A stretch of DNA of 64,000 nt from Apium graveolens (GCF_009905375.1 NW_027419135.1:1-64000); one strand, 5' to 3'. Counted from the first letter of the stretch, positions 46,401 to 61,100 are shown. Made by a program: numbers and translations. Notes: a model not told the origin generated them from the letters alone.

Positions 46401-46914
46401 AGACTGCTTCTCCATTAGTTCCATCACAACACTTGCAAATCAATCCCAGTTTTCCTTTGTGTTACCTCCTCTATTCATCGTATCATTATTCATTTTACTA
46501 CGAGAGGACCATCAAATAAATTTAACTAAACTAATTTCTAAATTACAAGTCATTATATTTATGGGGTTTATTTACACGCATATCACCATCATGAAGTAGA
46601 AACTTCAATCCCCTGCAGCTCCCAGTGTTATTTAGTATGAGACACCCGAGTTCATTCTAATATGTTAGATGCCTGGATATTTGATTTCAGAATTTCTCAT
46701 TTGACATGTAGTCATATTAAACTAGCATTTCAAATAGTAGTTTGTAACACTTCCTATACCACATTTGAATGTTGTCATATTTTTAGTATCAAAAGTAAAA
46801 CTCATTACTTGTAGTCCACCATTCCATGTCAAATGAAAATTTATAAAACCCCTTACACACACATTAGCACATTAGAATGGAATTACGCGTGTGAGATGCC
46901 ACATAGCATATACT
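43496..46914 (+). repeat. Monomer U1' (second copy, without front part)
   Basis: Equivalent to 20405-23838 of U1. The monomer start and the sequence before the LTR are absent because the duplication begins inside the LTR. It contains a doubled ~80-bp block (about 44217-44346) and an ARIADNE fragment. Confidence 0.85.
44755..45451 (+). pseudogene. ARIADNE-type RBR E3 ligase C-terminal fragment (U1')
   Basis: Duplicate of the 21672 fragment. The RING2 end (CKHPWKHEFCWICLG) and helical domain are the same. Small indels change which parts are open: here SAQESIKRYAQYYETWATNE through LADLSEI and TLLARTPKLLRKLGS is one open frame (44861-45088), and the LERLHDYAENKLQ frame ends early (45368) through a lost base in GPSE(V). 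Non-functional. Confidence 0.85.
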
Positions 46915-48354
46915 CAACAAGGAGATTAGATTATTTTCCAAAGACCTCTTCATGAAATCTATTGTAACAAAAGTACTTAATAGCTACATTAACAAAATTA
47001 GCTAATTCTTTTTCTACCATTGATACATATTTATATTAGAAACTAAAGTATGATAAATAGTCACTTAAATATTTGAATTTGATATAATGATATATCACCC
47101 GTACCCCACTATTATATTCACCAATGAATATAAATATACATGATTAAAATTGATAAACAGACAAATAAAAAATTATGGTAAAAAAACTTTGCAATCCCAT
47201 CTCACATATGATTAAGAATCTCAGTTTCCAAATTATTGAAACAACTCATTGCATTCAGAAATCCTCAATAATATAACTAACCAATAATATAAAAGGAAAT
47301 TTTCTTCAATTAATAGGCATTTCTATTTCTCTCAATACAATTGGTTAAAAACAAAATCTATATAATCTAAGGATTGTTCATGAAACATCATCATCTTAAA
47401 AAAAATTAATTTCAATATAATGATGTACCATGAACATCCTCAAATTATATGGAATTTGATAAACTATAACATATTTTTGTTAACAAATTTAAATATTTTT
47501 ACACTATCATTATATGAGAGGTCTTCTTACTATCATTATATACAAGAATACATAAGAAAAGGACACTCTATGATTTGTAATTTGTGTATGAGGAACATAG
47601 ATTGTGTAGTATTTATAGTAGAATAGAGGGATATTAAAAAAATAAGTCAATAACATTACCATTGATTTCGAAGTATAACCTATGTTTACAGCTGGATAAA
47701 ATCCACAAATACAAATTTCATATATACTCATTTAATTGGTGAAATCTGTGGTAAAAATAAAGTACAATTTTTTACATATATTTATATATAATATAGTTGA
47801 ACTTTTTTGTTATGACAATAATATGAAAGACACATTTTTTATTAAATAATATGCAATTTTAATTGATGAGAGGTATTAATATATTTAAAAATAAACTATT
47901 TGAATACAATGCACAATGCACAATATACTTATTTTTTTAATTTTATGTACAATGCAACTTAACAACAATATAAAACAAACATTTTTAAATATTATGCAAT
48001 TTTGGATAGTAAGAGATAGTATATCCAAAAATAAATTATTTTAGTAGTAAGGTGCACTTTTTTTTACAAACCGATAAGGACAAAATATTAAGTAAGTAGT
48101 AATATATGAATATGTATATTTATCGATAACATATTTTAAAAGTGAAACAATGATTTTTAGATTATTAAGATATATGGGTACTCATGATTTGTTGGTGGTT
48201 CACCAAAAGGACAGATGGGCTTTTTTGAAACTTGGTAAAGGAAGGTTAAATGACTAATTGTTAATTGGCTCAATACAATATTATTTTAATCTCTTTAAAA
48301 AAAATCGAATAGTCCTCTAAGTTTGCAAAGTTGTTTAATTAAAACTTGAATATC

Positions 48355-48708
48355 ATTTTTTAAAGCCTTACTGATCACAAAAAGTATCATATAAATCCTT
48401 TTTAGAGCGGCCGAAACCAACAACAAAAGATAAACTAATATCATAACATAAACACTAACATCCCAAAAAGATGGGCACCACTAACAACCTTGATAACAAG
48501 GTACTCGACAAGATCTCACCCGAAAATAATTAGATCTTTGTTTTATTGAGAAAATGATAGATAAATAAGAGGAGATGGGCGAGCGAAGGGGGGCTTGATC
48601 GATTGATGGATGAAGGTTGAAGAATGAAGAAGTGTTGGCTAGAACTCTAGTTTCGGGGGTTGACTCTCAATGCCCTAATCTTTTTTTGCGTAAAATTATT
48701 ATATGTGT
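48355..48708 (-). mobile_element. Retroposon-like insert with 13-bp TSD (second copy)
   Basis: Same insertion as 25288-25643, with AAACTTGAATATC on both sides (48342-48354 and 48709-48721). Its shared position shows that it was already in U2 before the 23-kb duplication. Confidence 0.6.
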
Positions 48709-49350
48709 AAACTTGAATATCTTTTCATTCTCAATAAATTAAGATTTGAATGTTATTTAATCATATATTTATGAGCGTGAAGCAAAAAAATTTAGCCGCA
48801 TCAAGTCACTAATGCCAAATTTTTCACCAAAGTTGTAGACATACGCCTCGAATAAATGGATGCTCTCCAACATTTTGAAGGCTTAATCAATCAATTATAT
48901 TATAACTATTTACTTGTAAAGCTTCTTTAGCTTCTTTACAAGCTATATTTTAGTATTCATTACCAATTTGTCATTATTTACTTTAAAGATTACCTTGATA
49001 AATCCTTTCGTTATTTCTTCTAATAGCTTTTTTATACTTAACACATAATTAATATAATATATATTTTACTAATTAGAAAATTAAATAAATATATCTGGGT
49101 ATTATTGTATGGCCAAGTCTTGTAATGGTCATATATACAGGGAAATGGTGATAACTTATGTAAGATTATATGATGGCATTGTTTTTTAATCATAGAAACT
49201 TTCTTGTGATTGTGTAGAGAATACACAAATGAATAATGATACACCTCTAGTCTTCAAAACATGTTGGATGCATCTACCATCAAAATCAAAGAGCATGATC
49301 TTTTTGATATTTATATGTACAGTTGGAGCATGCTAATGAGTACTAATAAG

Positions 49351-50042
49351 CGTCCTTGCAAGCACGAGTTGTGTTGGATGTGCACAGGACCATGGAATGC
49401 ACATGATCCTAAGGCGTGTAATGGTTATTAGGAGACTGTGGGGAGAGGAGAATATGAAGTTGTTAGGCTTAGAGCATCCGCTCACGAATACATCAAGAGA
49501 TATGCTTATTATTATGAAAGGTCGGTTGTAAATGAAAAGTCAAGAGAGAAAGCATTAGCAGATCTAAGCGAGATATAAAATAAGAAACTTCAGAAACTCG
49601 AGAAAAAATATTGTCAGCGAGAACACCTAAGCTTCTTTATGGAAGCTTGGAAGCAAATTTTTGAATAGAGGCGTGTGTTAAAATGGACTTATATTTATGG
49701 ATATTCTATGCGACCAGAAGCATATACGAAACAAAACTATTTGAGTAACCACAAGGTGAGGCTGAGGTGGCTTTAGAAAGGCTCCATGATTACGCAGAGA
49801 ATAAGCTGCAAAAATACTTTAGGGATGAGGCTAGCTCAGAAGAATTAATTAAAAAAATGTAAGGAGCTTATAAATTTAACTAAGGTAGCTGGAAGATATT
49901 TTTCAAACTTTCTCAAAAGATTAGAAAATGGGCTATGTGAAGTTGATGTTACTCTAGTGAAAGAAAAGCATGTCAAATTGACAGATGCCTGGCAATGTCA
50001 ATACTGTACTACCCTAAATGGTCGTTACCATAACATGTGTTA
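49351..50042 (+). pseudogene. ARIADNE-type RBR E3 ligase C-terminal fragment (U2')
   Basis: Duplicate of the 26287 fragment, with the same stops (after ADLSEI, after IFE) plus extra one-base losses (for example at about 49730 in the AYTK region and about 49845 before the EEF-equivalent KKM). Same domains: RING2 end KHELCWMCTGPW, Ariadne helices, terminal CQYCTTLN finger. Non-functional. Confidence 0.85.
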
Positions 50043-50433
50043 GGGTGCTTGGTGCGTTAAAGGGGGTTAAAACAGAGACACCATTCAAAAACTTTGAGGT
50101 AAGAGTTTCTTTAAGGCAACGAGATAAAAAAATTCTTAGTTTTCAAGTCAGCTTAATTTAAGTGATTTAGTAAGTAGTTGCTACTGTTTTGTTTCCAAGT
50201 GAACTCGTTTTGTTTTTACCTTAAATTTTCATATTACTTAGATTTTGCTTTATTTATGTTAGACAATTCCTATATTTTGATGTTTGTTTGATTGGGAATA
50301 TGAATGTAGTAGAATTTCGATGAAGTAATTTTAAGTCTGCTACATCTCATATGAAAGTGAAAACTACTTATAGACTTATAGTAATTATGTGATAACTGGG
50401 CAATAAAAAACAAATTAAAATAGTCATGAAAAT

Positions 50434-50505
50434 GGGGAATTCTGAGAATTAAACTCAGAACCTCTCACTCCCTAAGCGAGAATCATACAACTAGACCAAA
50501 TTCCA
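50434..50505 (-). tRNA. tRNA-Pro(AGG) pseudogene (second copy)
   Basis: Identical to the relic at 27371-27442 over the tRNA body as far as I can compare, with the same T-C mismatch at the first acceptor pair and the same AGG anticodon loop. Duplicated passively with U2. Confidence 0.75.
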
Positions 50506-51924
50506 TCATGGGTGCAAACCAAAAAATAGTTTAGAACATCTCTATCACCCCCAAAAGCCGAACAAGTAACAAAAAAAATATTTGAAGCATCCATTGTCTG
50601 GTTTTGTCTTTAATAGAAAGAGTTTATGTCGGAGAGCATTAATTTTGTAGCAAACAACATTAATTTGGCAGCAAATATTTTTCTAGTTGTCTTTCCTTTT
50701 AGACGATTATTGGATAAATAATTTTGAAGTATTCATTATGGTTTCTCTTGTAATTAAATAGAACTGTACTTACATCATACCACTTTGTTTCTAACCGTGG
50801 CTGTGGCCCGGGTCAAGCGTATTAGGATCTAAAATATTATTGTAAATTACAATTGAATATAGACAAAAGAAATTCATTTTTGATGAGGAGCTGAAGAGCT
50901 GCAAACGTCCATCACATCTCGAACCACAATAGATTAAGCTACCAATTCACTTCGAACACGTTCAATTTAATATAAACAGAAACATCCTTAGACATACAGG
51001 TGTCCAATTCCCTGCTCCAATTCAAATTAATATACATGTAATGAAAACATACCATGATTACATATTTGTAAACTCTTAAAATGAAATCCATCATTTCGTA
51101 TTCTTTTTTATTATTAATTTCATATCCAGACTCGTTAGAAAATGCAGACATAATTCAAAGCAGAAAGGCAAGCAGTCGAGAAACTCGAAAAGGAATATAC
51201 GGGATGTCCTTAGAACAAAGTGAAGAAATCTATAAAACCATAAAGGTTATACAAATTTATGCATTTAGTCACATATATGTGCTTCTTGATATTTCACCAA
51301 TTTTTTAAGAGAATATTGTACACAGACCATAAGTATGAATTAATCTTGGTCGCTTTCATGGATTACACTAAAGGTTAGAGCAAGAGTGAACCATGGAGTT
51401 TATGCAGACTACTTCTCCATTAGGTTCCATCACAACACTTGCAAATCAATCCGAGTTTCCTTTGAGTTACCTTCCCTATTCATAGTAATCATTATTCACT
51501 TTACTAATAGAGGACCATCAAAATGAATTTAATTAAACTGAATTTCTAATGTACAGTCATTATATTTATCGGGTTTACTTACACACATATCACCATCATG
51601 AATTAGAAACTTCATCCCCTGCAGCTCCCAGGGTTATTTAGTATTAGACACCGAGTTCATTTTAATATGTTAGAACGGGTGGATAATTGATTTGAGAAAT
51701 TCTCATTTGACCTGTAGTCAGAATATACTAGCATTTTCAAATAGTAGTTTGTAACATCCTATACCACATTTGGATGTATTTCAAGTTATATTGTTAGTAT
51801 CATAAGTAAAACTCATTACCCGTAGTCCCGATTACATATCAAATGAAAATTTATAAAACCCCTTACATACACATTAGCGTATTAGAATGGAATTAAGGGT
51901 GTGAGATACCACATAGCATATAGG

Positions 51925-53318
51925 CAACAAGGAGATTAGATGATTTTCCAAAGCCTCCTTCATCAAATAAAAAAACGATATAACAAAAGTACTTAAATAG
52001 CTACATTAATAAAATTAGGTAATTATTTTATGTGGGAGAGCATTAATTTTGTAGCGAACAACAGTAATTTGCAGCAAAATATTTTTTCTAGCTGTTTTTC
52101 CTTTTTAGACGATTATTGGACAAACTATTTGGAAGTATTCATTATGGTTTCTCTTGTAATTAAATAGAACTGTACTTACAGTCATACCACATATTTCTAA
52201 ACCGTTGGCTGTGGCCCGGGGTCTAGCGATTAGGATCTAAAATATTATTGTAATTACAATTGAATATAGAAATTAAGAAATTGATTTTTGATGAGGAGCC
52301 GAAGAGCTGCAAACGTCCATCACATCTCGAACCACAAATGGATTAAGCTACCAATCCACTTCGAACACGTTCATTTAATACAAACAGAAACATCCTCAGA
52401 CTACACATGTCCAATTCCCTGCCCACTTATTATACATGTAAATGGCGACATACCATTATTACATATTTGTAAAGTCTTAAATGAAACCCATCAATTTCGT
52501 ATTTTTTTATTATTAAATTTCATATCGAGACTCTTTAGAAAATGCAGACATAATTTAAAGCAGAAAGGAACATAGGAAAAAATAGAAAGGAATATACGGG
52601 ATGCTGTTAAACAAAGTAAAGAATCTATAAACATGATGTTATACAATTTATGCATCCGGTCACATATATGTGCTTTTTTGATGTTTCAACCAAGTTTTTT
52701 AGAGAATATTGTAGACGGACCATAAGTATAAATTGATCTTGGTCGCTTCCATGGATTACACTAAAGGCTAGAATAAGAGTGAACCGGTGTAGTTTATGCA
52801 GACTGCTTCTCCATTAGTTCCATCACAACACTTGTAAATCAATCCCAGTTTTTCTTTGAGTTACCTCCTCTATTCATGGTATCATTATTCATTTTACTAA
52901 GAGAGGACCATCAAATGAATTTATTAAACTGAATTTCTAAATTATAAGTCATTATATTTATCGGGTTTACTTACATGCATATCACCATCATGAAGTAGAA
53001 ACTTCAATCCCCTGCAGCTCCCAGTGTTATTTAGTATCAGACACCCGAGTTCATTCCAATATGTTAGACGCGTGGATATTTGATTTGAGAATTTCTCATT
53101 TGATATGTAGTCATATTAAACTAGCATTTTCAAATAGTAGTTTGTAACACTCCTATACCACATTTGAATATTGTCAAGTTATATTTTTTTAGTATCAAAA
53201 GTAAAACTCATTACATGTAGTCCATGATTACATGTCAAATGAAAATTTATAAAACCCCTTACACATATTAGCGGATTAGAATGGAATTAACGGTGTGAGA
53301 TACCACATAGCATATAGG
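51925..53318 (+). repeat. Monomer U3' (second copy)
   Basis: Equivalent to 28865-30260, with the same internal deletion (GGAGAGCATTAATTTT joined near 52035). The first ~350 bp show excess small indels against U3. No gene. Confidence 0.8.
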
Positions 53319-53348
53319 CAACAAGGAGATTAGATGATTTTCCAAAGA

Positions 53349-56300
53349 CACTACAAGAAAAATGTCAATAGACATCACACATTAGATATCGGTTACGTTT
53401 GCCACTGATGTTAAAAGATTTTATAACAGCATCCCGTGTTTTTATGATGTATTGCCATTCGAAGACATCAGTTATTTTAAAAATGATGTCTAAAGTTACC
53501 TAAAAAAAATTCAATTCGCGCCCACCTTAATATTTTCCCCGTTAGTCAAAATTTCCCCCTTATCCAAAAAATCACCACGCTCATTAGCCAATATTTTGGT
53601 TCCCCCATTATTTTCTCTCGACTAAACACTCATCTCCCCCCCTCACACTCTCACCTCGACAACTCACCTCACCATCTCAATTCCACTCATCTCACATGTT
53701 CTCACCATCTCACCTCCCCTCCCCATCTCACCTTCTCTATGTGTTCATCATCTCGACTCAACTAAAGCTCTGTTTTTAAGCTTTGTAAGATTATCTATCT
53801 CTATTCTTAAATCGAAATGGTCTTCTCTATATGATAACAAAATTTGTAAATTGGGGTTTCTTTAAATCAAAACCCTAATTTGTTAAATTGGGGTTTTTCC
53901 AAATTGAAACCCTAATTTGCTTATATGCCTTGTGTATGGTGCTTTCATTTAATTCAATATATTTTGGAGTTATTAATTCTTTTCAATTTTTGGTTATATA
54001 CGGACCTTTTTGCATACGGTTGTGGATTTAATATCTAGGTATTCATTTGTTTAAAGTTTGATTGAAAGTTGGGTTGTGTTACTCATTGGTTTATGCTTTT
54101 ATGTTTGTATGTTATATGATTTAGTTTTTATGTTACGTTGTGTTTGTGACTATGTAACTTTTTGGTTATCGCATAGATCCGTCTAAAAGGTTCTTTAATT
54201 ATGCCCAAAGATATAGAACTCGTTACTTCTGTGGACTGCTACAATTGAATTTACTCTTCATCGTATTATTGTTAGACACAAAGCATGTAAAGGATTTGGA
54301 GTTTATGTTAGATCTATATATTAGGGTACATTTAGATGTGATTGTTTAATATATGTGAGAATGTGAAGCTAATTAAAAACAAACCGGATAACATCATTTT
54401 CCCATATTATTTCCATTAAAAATTTATGTTTTCTTGAAGTTCTACTTGTTTACATATGAACAAAATTATTTCTTTTATCTAATAACAGTACTTGTTTTAA
54501 CATATTGCGGCATTTAGAATCAATATATTTTCAGGATTAAGCATGTTGTTTGATTCATTTCTTACAATTTCTGCCCCTGGTTCTTGCTATTAGAGTAGAT
54601 AAAGTCTGAAGCCTTTGAGCACCTTTTTTCTCAAGGTACCTTAGAACTTAGATTTTTTCGTTATACCACGTGTAAAGGTTAATAATTAAAAGATAGAGAA
54701 AATAGTAAATTATAAATATATTTTTAAATTAGTTCCTTATTTAACATGTTTTTTTGCTTTTCCAGCCTTTCATCTTCTGTCATTTCTAAGTATATGCTTT
54801 TATTTGTTTGGTTTGAAAGACCAGATTGTGTCCAATTATATTTTCATCTTGATATATTTAAGCAGGGACAAAGGTGAAGTATTAGCTGAAGCTATGTAGA
54901 TAATGCAATGTGATGATAGAGTACATGACATGCAAAGAGTTGCAGCATTTATTAAAGTTTGGCCACATTTTCATTGTGCTTCGGTGTTGCTGAATCAATG
55001 GCTGGTATATTGTAGTTAACTCACAGCTCTTTATCATTATTATACGAGTAATTCTTTTTTATGATATGCAAAATTGTGAAAAAATATTACACCTCTGGTT
55101 ACTCTGAAGCATCTTCTTTAAAAGAATGTAAAATATTACAGATCTGGACTTCTACTCTTAGTCACCTAATGTTTTACTCCGGAAAAGTGATAAAATCAAA
55201 TATACTTCTCCAAATAACATTTCTTTCATTATATTTTCTCCAAATATAATGATAATGAAAAAAATGATGAATATTTATGGTGATTTTTTGGGAAGATATA
55301 ATACTGTTGTATGCACTTGTATATCAGTAACTTGGTTTCTTAAATTAGTTGTAATGACTGGCCAACTGTCGGGACACAATTTAGAATATATCAGCCTTCT
55401 TGTGTATGGTTAAGTTGTCAACTAAATGTCTCTATATCATGTTATGTCTTGTCAGCATCATTTGTTGATGCCTTATTAACATTATTTGCAGATTTATCAC
55501 CCTTATTCTTCAGACCCAAATCTCAATATATTCCAAGATTAAGCAGGTTGTATGTATGCGGCTTCAGCCATTCACTGATTCTTTGTAGGCATCAACTATT
55601 GAGCTTGCTGGCCAAGGTTGTGTAGCTTATTCAACAGATGAATGATATTACCTTTGTGGTCAATGTTATTTCTATGAAAAGTGTCTTTGACTTGTGTTAC
55701 AATCCAAGGTACATTGTTGAAGGCATTTTATTACTATCAATGACCTACTCTGTACTTTTTCTTTTAAAAGACCTGCTCTACTATTTCTAGTATTTTGCGA
55801 CCAACACAATATTTAGTTTGTCGCTAAATGATCTGAATAGAGTTTTTTTCACTAGCAATGCAACGCAGGACACCATGATAAATATAAATTATAATGTCAA
55901 AAATTATAAAGCAAATAGGAGTATTCAAGCTTTGTTGAATTATTTTGTATATATGTTACATGTTGTAATGTACTAATCCCTTCTCTAATTAAAATTGTTT
56001 ATAATTGGTTGATAACATACTTGGTCAATTAATTATTGTTTTTATTATTCTCTTTTATCCGTGATGTGGCCACCTTCCACACCTATAAACTAGAATTCTT
56101 GCTCAATCTGATTTTGTTCTTGATCAAGTATACTATGGTTTTCTCAAAGTTTATCTAATGGAGTTGGTGTACAATAGTTTTGTAGGTTTTAATCGAAGGA
56201 CAAGAAGAAGAGATTCTAATACATTCTTTTGTATTGGAATCTCATTTGTCATTCTCATTCATGTTTCCATTATCCCAAAGGTCCCTAATTTTTTATAACT

Positions 56301-57858
56301 GCTAACAGAAAAATATGTATTTTATTTATCCTACTAAAAAGAATTAATAGTACTGGCCATGATTGTTCTTCCTACAAAGGGGCATAAGCTATCGTATATT
56401 TAAGTGCTAGTTTAGAAGACTAAGTTCAGATATTCTTGACCTTAGCTTGTAAATATTCGAAGATTTTACCTAGTAAAGAAACTTTGGAATTCAAATATAC
56501 CTAAATTATTTCTTTTAATGTTCTCAGAGTGTTTTGTACAGGGTTCAATTGACTTGTTACGTATCGACTTTTTTTTGCAAGACTTGTCACATATCTACTT
56601 TAAATGTAATAAGCATAAGTTTTCTTCGATTGTTGACTGCATTGTGTTTTCCCACCTTTTCTGTGAACTGGCTTTAGATTATGGCTTCTTGAGTATTGTG
56701 CTACTGATGAAGCTCTAAGCGGCATGCATCCTGGACAGGTTTGATTCCCTTCTTTAACAGTTTAACTTGTTGTTTGCACACTATTTCGGAGCACTTGTGC
56801 TTTTAAATTCTTCACCTTGACAGCATTATTAATTTTTAATTTGTTGTTTGCAGATGCAATGCTCACTCAATTCAACAGTTAAACCATAAGATGTTATTTT
56901 GCAATTCTATTTGTGCAAATGATTTGTTTCAAATTAGTGCAACCATAATTGGTCCAGTGTTGATTGAAATATTTAAGGTGCGAAGCTGCAGGACTAGAAG
57001 ATGCGTTGTGTAAATGAGTAATGATCACTCCTAAAGAAGTTATAAATGAAGTCTTTGTCCTCTTAGTGCAGCTGTTAGCAGGGATGGGTTAGCTAAGATA
57101 CTATATTCTCGATATTTATCTTATCAGGGATGCTTAGCAAGCATATAACATAGTTTGGTTTTGAACGATTCTGTAATAAAACTAGATACTTGATATTTAT
57201 GTTATTGAATATAAGTGTTTAGTTAGTTCATTATTTAATTACTTTCAATGAATAAATACTGATGTCAAAGAAATAATTGTTCATCAGTTTTAATGAATAA
57301 ATACTTATGTCAAAAAAACAATTGTACATCACTTTTAATATATAAATACTAATATCTCAAAGGCAATTGTACATCATTTTTAGTGAAGAAAAACAAATGT
57401 CAAAATGGTTGATATACATAGATTTTTCCTAAAAAAACTGATGTCAAAGAATGACATTTTCAAGTCTAAAAGGAACATAGACATCACTTTGTTTGGGATA
57501 AAAACTATGTCTAAGTGATAACATAGACATCACCTTTTACTAAATAAATCGATATTTAATAACTAATTTTTACATCACCTAAATAAAAATATTCCATGTC
57601 TATGTGGAAAAAAACATAGCTCATTATATGTTTAATTTATTGTAATAGGTGCAATTTATTTATTAAATTATTTATTTCTCACATTTTTTGTAAAAAAACA
57701 ATGCATGGACATCAGTTTTTTTTCTAGAAACGATGTCTAACCAAGGACATCGGGTTATGGCCGATGTCTAGAATAGACATCCCGACATCAACATCGGGTT
57801 GCCAAACAACATAGACATCGGCCAAAAACCGATGTCTATGGACATTTTTCTTGTAGTG
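53349..57858. mobile_element. CACTA element with NOC3 exons (second copy)
   Basis: Termini CACTACAAGAAAAATGTC and its inverse, with AGA on both sides, as in the first copy. At 4,510 bp it is about 22 bp shorter through scattered indels. The GATGTC-type subterminal repeats are at about 57255-57400. Confidence 0.92.
54866..55004 (+). pseudogene. Captured NOC3 exon (second copy)
   Basis: Same exon as 31822-31961 with one base fewer (AAAGTTTGG for AAAGGTTTGG), so the frame breaks after AAFIK. One residue reads Ala (VLAEAM) where the first copy has Gly, and one of the two stops (before CDDR) is Gln here, closer to an open frame. The following exon piece (IYHPYSSDPNLNI) is at about 55492-55535. 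Confidence 0.8.
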
Positions 57859-59153
57859 AGACCTCTTCATCAAATCGATTGTAACAAAGTACGTAATAAC
57901 TACATTAACAAAATTAGCTAATTATTTTTCTACCATTGATACATATTTATATTAGAAACTAAAGTATCATAAATCATCACTTAAATATTTGAATTTGATA
58001 TAGTGATGTATCACCGGTACCCCACTATTATATTCACCAATCAATATAAACATACATGATTAAAATTGATAAACACACAAATAAAAATTATGGTAAAAAG
58101 ACTTTGCCATCCCATCTCACATATGGTTAAGATCAGATTTGCAAACCTCCATCACATCTTGAACCACAAATAGATTAAGCTACCAATCCACTTCGAACAC
58201 GTTCATTTAATACAAACAGAAACATCCTCAGACTACACCTGTCCAATTCCCTGCTCACAATTCAAATTATTATACATGTAAATGACAACATACCATTATT
58301 ACATATTTCTAAAATAAAACCCATCAATTTCGTATTCTTTTTTATTATTAAATTTCATATCCAGACTCGTTAGAAAATGCAGACATAATTCAAAGTAGAA
58401 AGAAACATTGGAAAAACAGAAAGGAATATAGGGGATGATGTTAAATAAAGTGAAGAATCTATAAACATAATGTTATACAATTTATGCATTTAGTCACATA
58501 TATGTGCTTCTTTGATGTTTCAACCAAAATTTTAAGAAAATATTGTACACAGACCATAAGTATATATTGATCTTGGTCGCTTCCATAGATTATACTAAAG
58601 GTTAGAGCAAGAGTGAACGCGTGTAGTTTATCCACACTACTTCTCCATTAGTTCTATCACAACACTTGAAAATCAATCCAGTTTTCCTTTGAGTTACCTC
58701 CTCTATTCATCGTATCATTATTCATTTTACTAATAGAGGACCATCAAATGAATTTAATTAAACTGAATTTCTAAATTACAAGTCATTATATTTATCGAGT
58801 TTACTTACATGCATATCACCATAATGAAATAGAAACTTCAATCCCCGGCAGCTCCCAGTGTTATTTAGTATTAGGCACCCGAGTTCATTCTAATATGTTA
58901 GACTGGTGGATATTTGATTTGAGAAATTCTCAATTGACATGTACTCATAATAAACTAACATTTTCAAATAGTAGTTTCTAACACTCATATACCACATTTG
59001 AATGTTGTCAAGTTATATTTTTTAGTATCATAAGTAAAACTCATTACCCGTAGTCCAATATTACATATCAAATGAAAATTTATAAAACCCCTTACACACA
59101 CATTAGCCGATTAGAATGGAATTACCGGTGTGAGATACCACATAGCATATAGG

Positions 59154-61100
59154 CAACAAGGAGATTATATGATTTTCCAAAGACCTCTTCATCAAATGAA
59201 AAACGGATTATAACAAAAGTACTTAATAGCTACATTAACAAAATTAGGTAATTATTTTTCTACAATTGATACACATTTATATTAGAAACCAAAGTATGAT
59301 AAATCATCACTTAAATATTTGAATTTTGATATAGTGATGTATCACCTGTACTGCACTATTATATTCACCAATGAATATAAACATATCCGATTAAAATTTA
59401 TAAACACAAAAATAAAAATTATGGTAAAAAGACTTTGCAATCCCATCTCCCATATGGTTAAGGATCAGATTAGCTCAAGTTTCCAAATTATTGAAACAGC
59501 TCATTGCAATCATAAATCCTCAACAATATAACTAACCAACAATATAAAAGAAAATTGTATCACTAATTTTTTCAATTAATATGCATTTCTATTTCTCTAA
59601 AAAAACAAAATCTATATAATCTAAGGATTGTTCATGAAACATCATCATCTTAAAAAAATTAATTTCAATATAATGATATACCATGAACATCCTCAAATTA
59701 CATGGATTTGAAAAACTATAACAAATTTTTGTTAACAAATTTAAATATTTTTACACTATCATTACATGAGAGGTCTTCTTACTATCATTCTATACAAGAA
59801 TACATAAAAAATGGACACTCTATGATTTGTAATTTGTATATCAGGAACATAGATTATGTGCGTATTTATAGTAGAATACAGGGATATGAAAAAACTAAGT
59901 CAATAACATTACCATTGATTTCAAAGGTATGTTTATAGCTGGATAACATCGAGGAAATACAAATTTCATAAATACTCATTTAATTTGTGAAATCGTATAC
60001 ACATGGAAAAATAAAGTACAATTTTTTACATATATTTATATATAATATAGTTGGACTTTTTTGTTATGATAATAATCTAAAAGACACATTTTCTATTAAA
60101 TAATATGCAATTTTAATTGATGAGAGGTATTTATATATTTAAAAATAAATTATTTGAATACAATGCACAATGCACAATATACTTATTTTTTTTATGTTAG
60201 GTACAATGTAACTTAACAACAATATAAAACAAACATTTTTAAATATTATGCAATTTTGGATAGTAATAGATAGTATATCCAAAAATAAATTATTTTAGTA
60301 GTAAGGGGCACATTTTTTTACAAAAATGATAAGGACAAATATTAAATAAGTAGTAATATATGAATATTTATCGATAATATATTTTTAAAATGAAACGATG
60401 ATTTTTTGATTATTAAGATATATGCATACTAATGATTTGTTGGTGGTCCACCAAAAGGACATATGGGCTTTTTTGAAACTGGACTATACAAGTGTCCCTA
60501 TTGGAAGGGTAAATGACTAATTGTTAATTGGCTCAATACAATATTATTTTGATCTCCTTAGAAATAAATTGAATAGTCCTCTAAGTTTGCAAAGTTGTTT
60601 AATTAAAACTTTTATATCTTTTAATTCTAAATAAATTAAGATTTGAATGTTATTAAATCTTATATTTATGAGCGTAAAGCCACAAAATTTACCTGCATCA
60701 AGTCACCAATGCCAAGTTTTTTCACAGAAGTTGTAGACATAAGCCTTGAATAAATGGATGCTCTATAACATTTAGAAGGCTGATCAATCAATGATATTAT
60801 AACTATTTACTTGTAAAGCTTCTTTAGCTTCTTTACCAGCAATATTAGGTTTGATCAATCAATGATATTATAACTATTTACTTGTCAAGCTTCTTTAGCT
60901 TCTTTACCAGCTAGATTTTAGTAATCATTGCCAATTTGCTATTATTTACTTTAAAGATTACCCTGATGAAGCCTTTCATTATTTGTTCTAATAGCTTTTT
61001 TATACAACTTAATACATTATTAATATAATATATATTTTACTAATTAGAAAATCAAATAAATATATCTCGCTATTAAAGTATGGTCATGTCTTTTAATGGT
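59154..61100 (+). repeat. Monomer U5' (second copy, 3' truncated)
   Basis: Equivalent to 36123-38083, ending at the same TTTTAATGGT junction. The doubled ~80-bp block is at about 60781-60912. No gene. Confidence 0.8.

Larger units (their letters stand above)
46915..51924 (+). repeat. Monomer U2' (second copy)
   Basis: Equivalent to 23839-28864, carrying the same private 356-bp insert, tRNA relic and ARIADNE fragment. From about 50,800 onward it shows many one- and two-base losses and some scrambled bases relative to U2 (for example around 51165-51190), more than in the neighbouring stretches. Confidence 0.85.
53319..59153 (+). repeat. Monomer U4' (second copy)
   Basis: Equivalent to 30261-36122: CACTA insertion after 30 bp, then the same internal deletion junction (GATCAGATTTGCAAAC, ~58133). 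No ARIADNE fragment. Confidence 0.8.
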
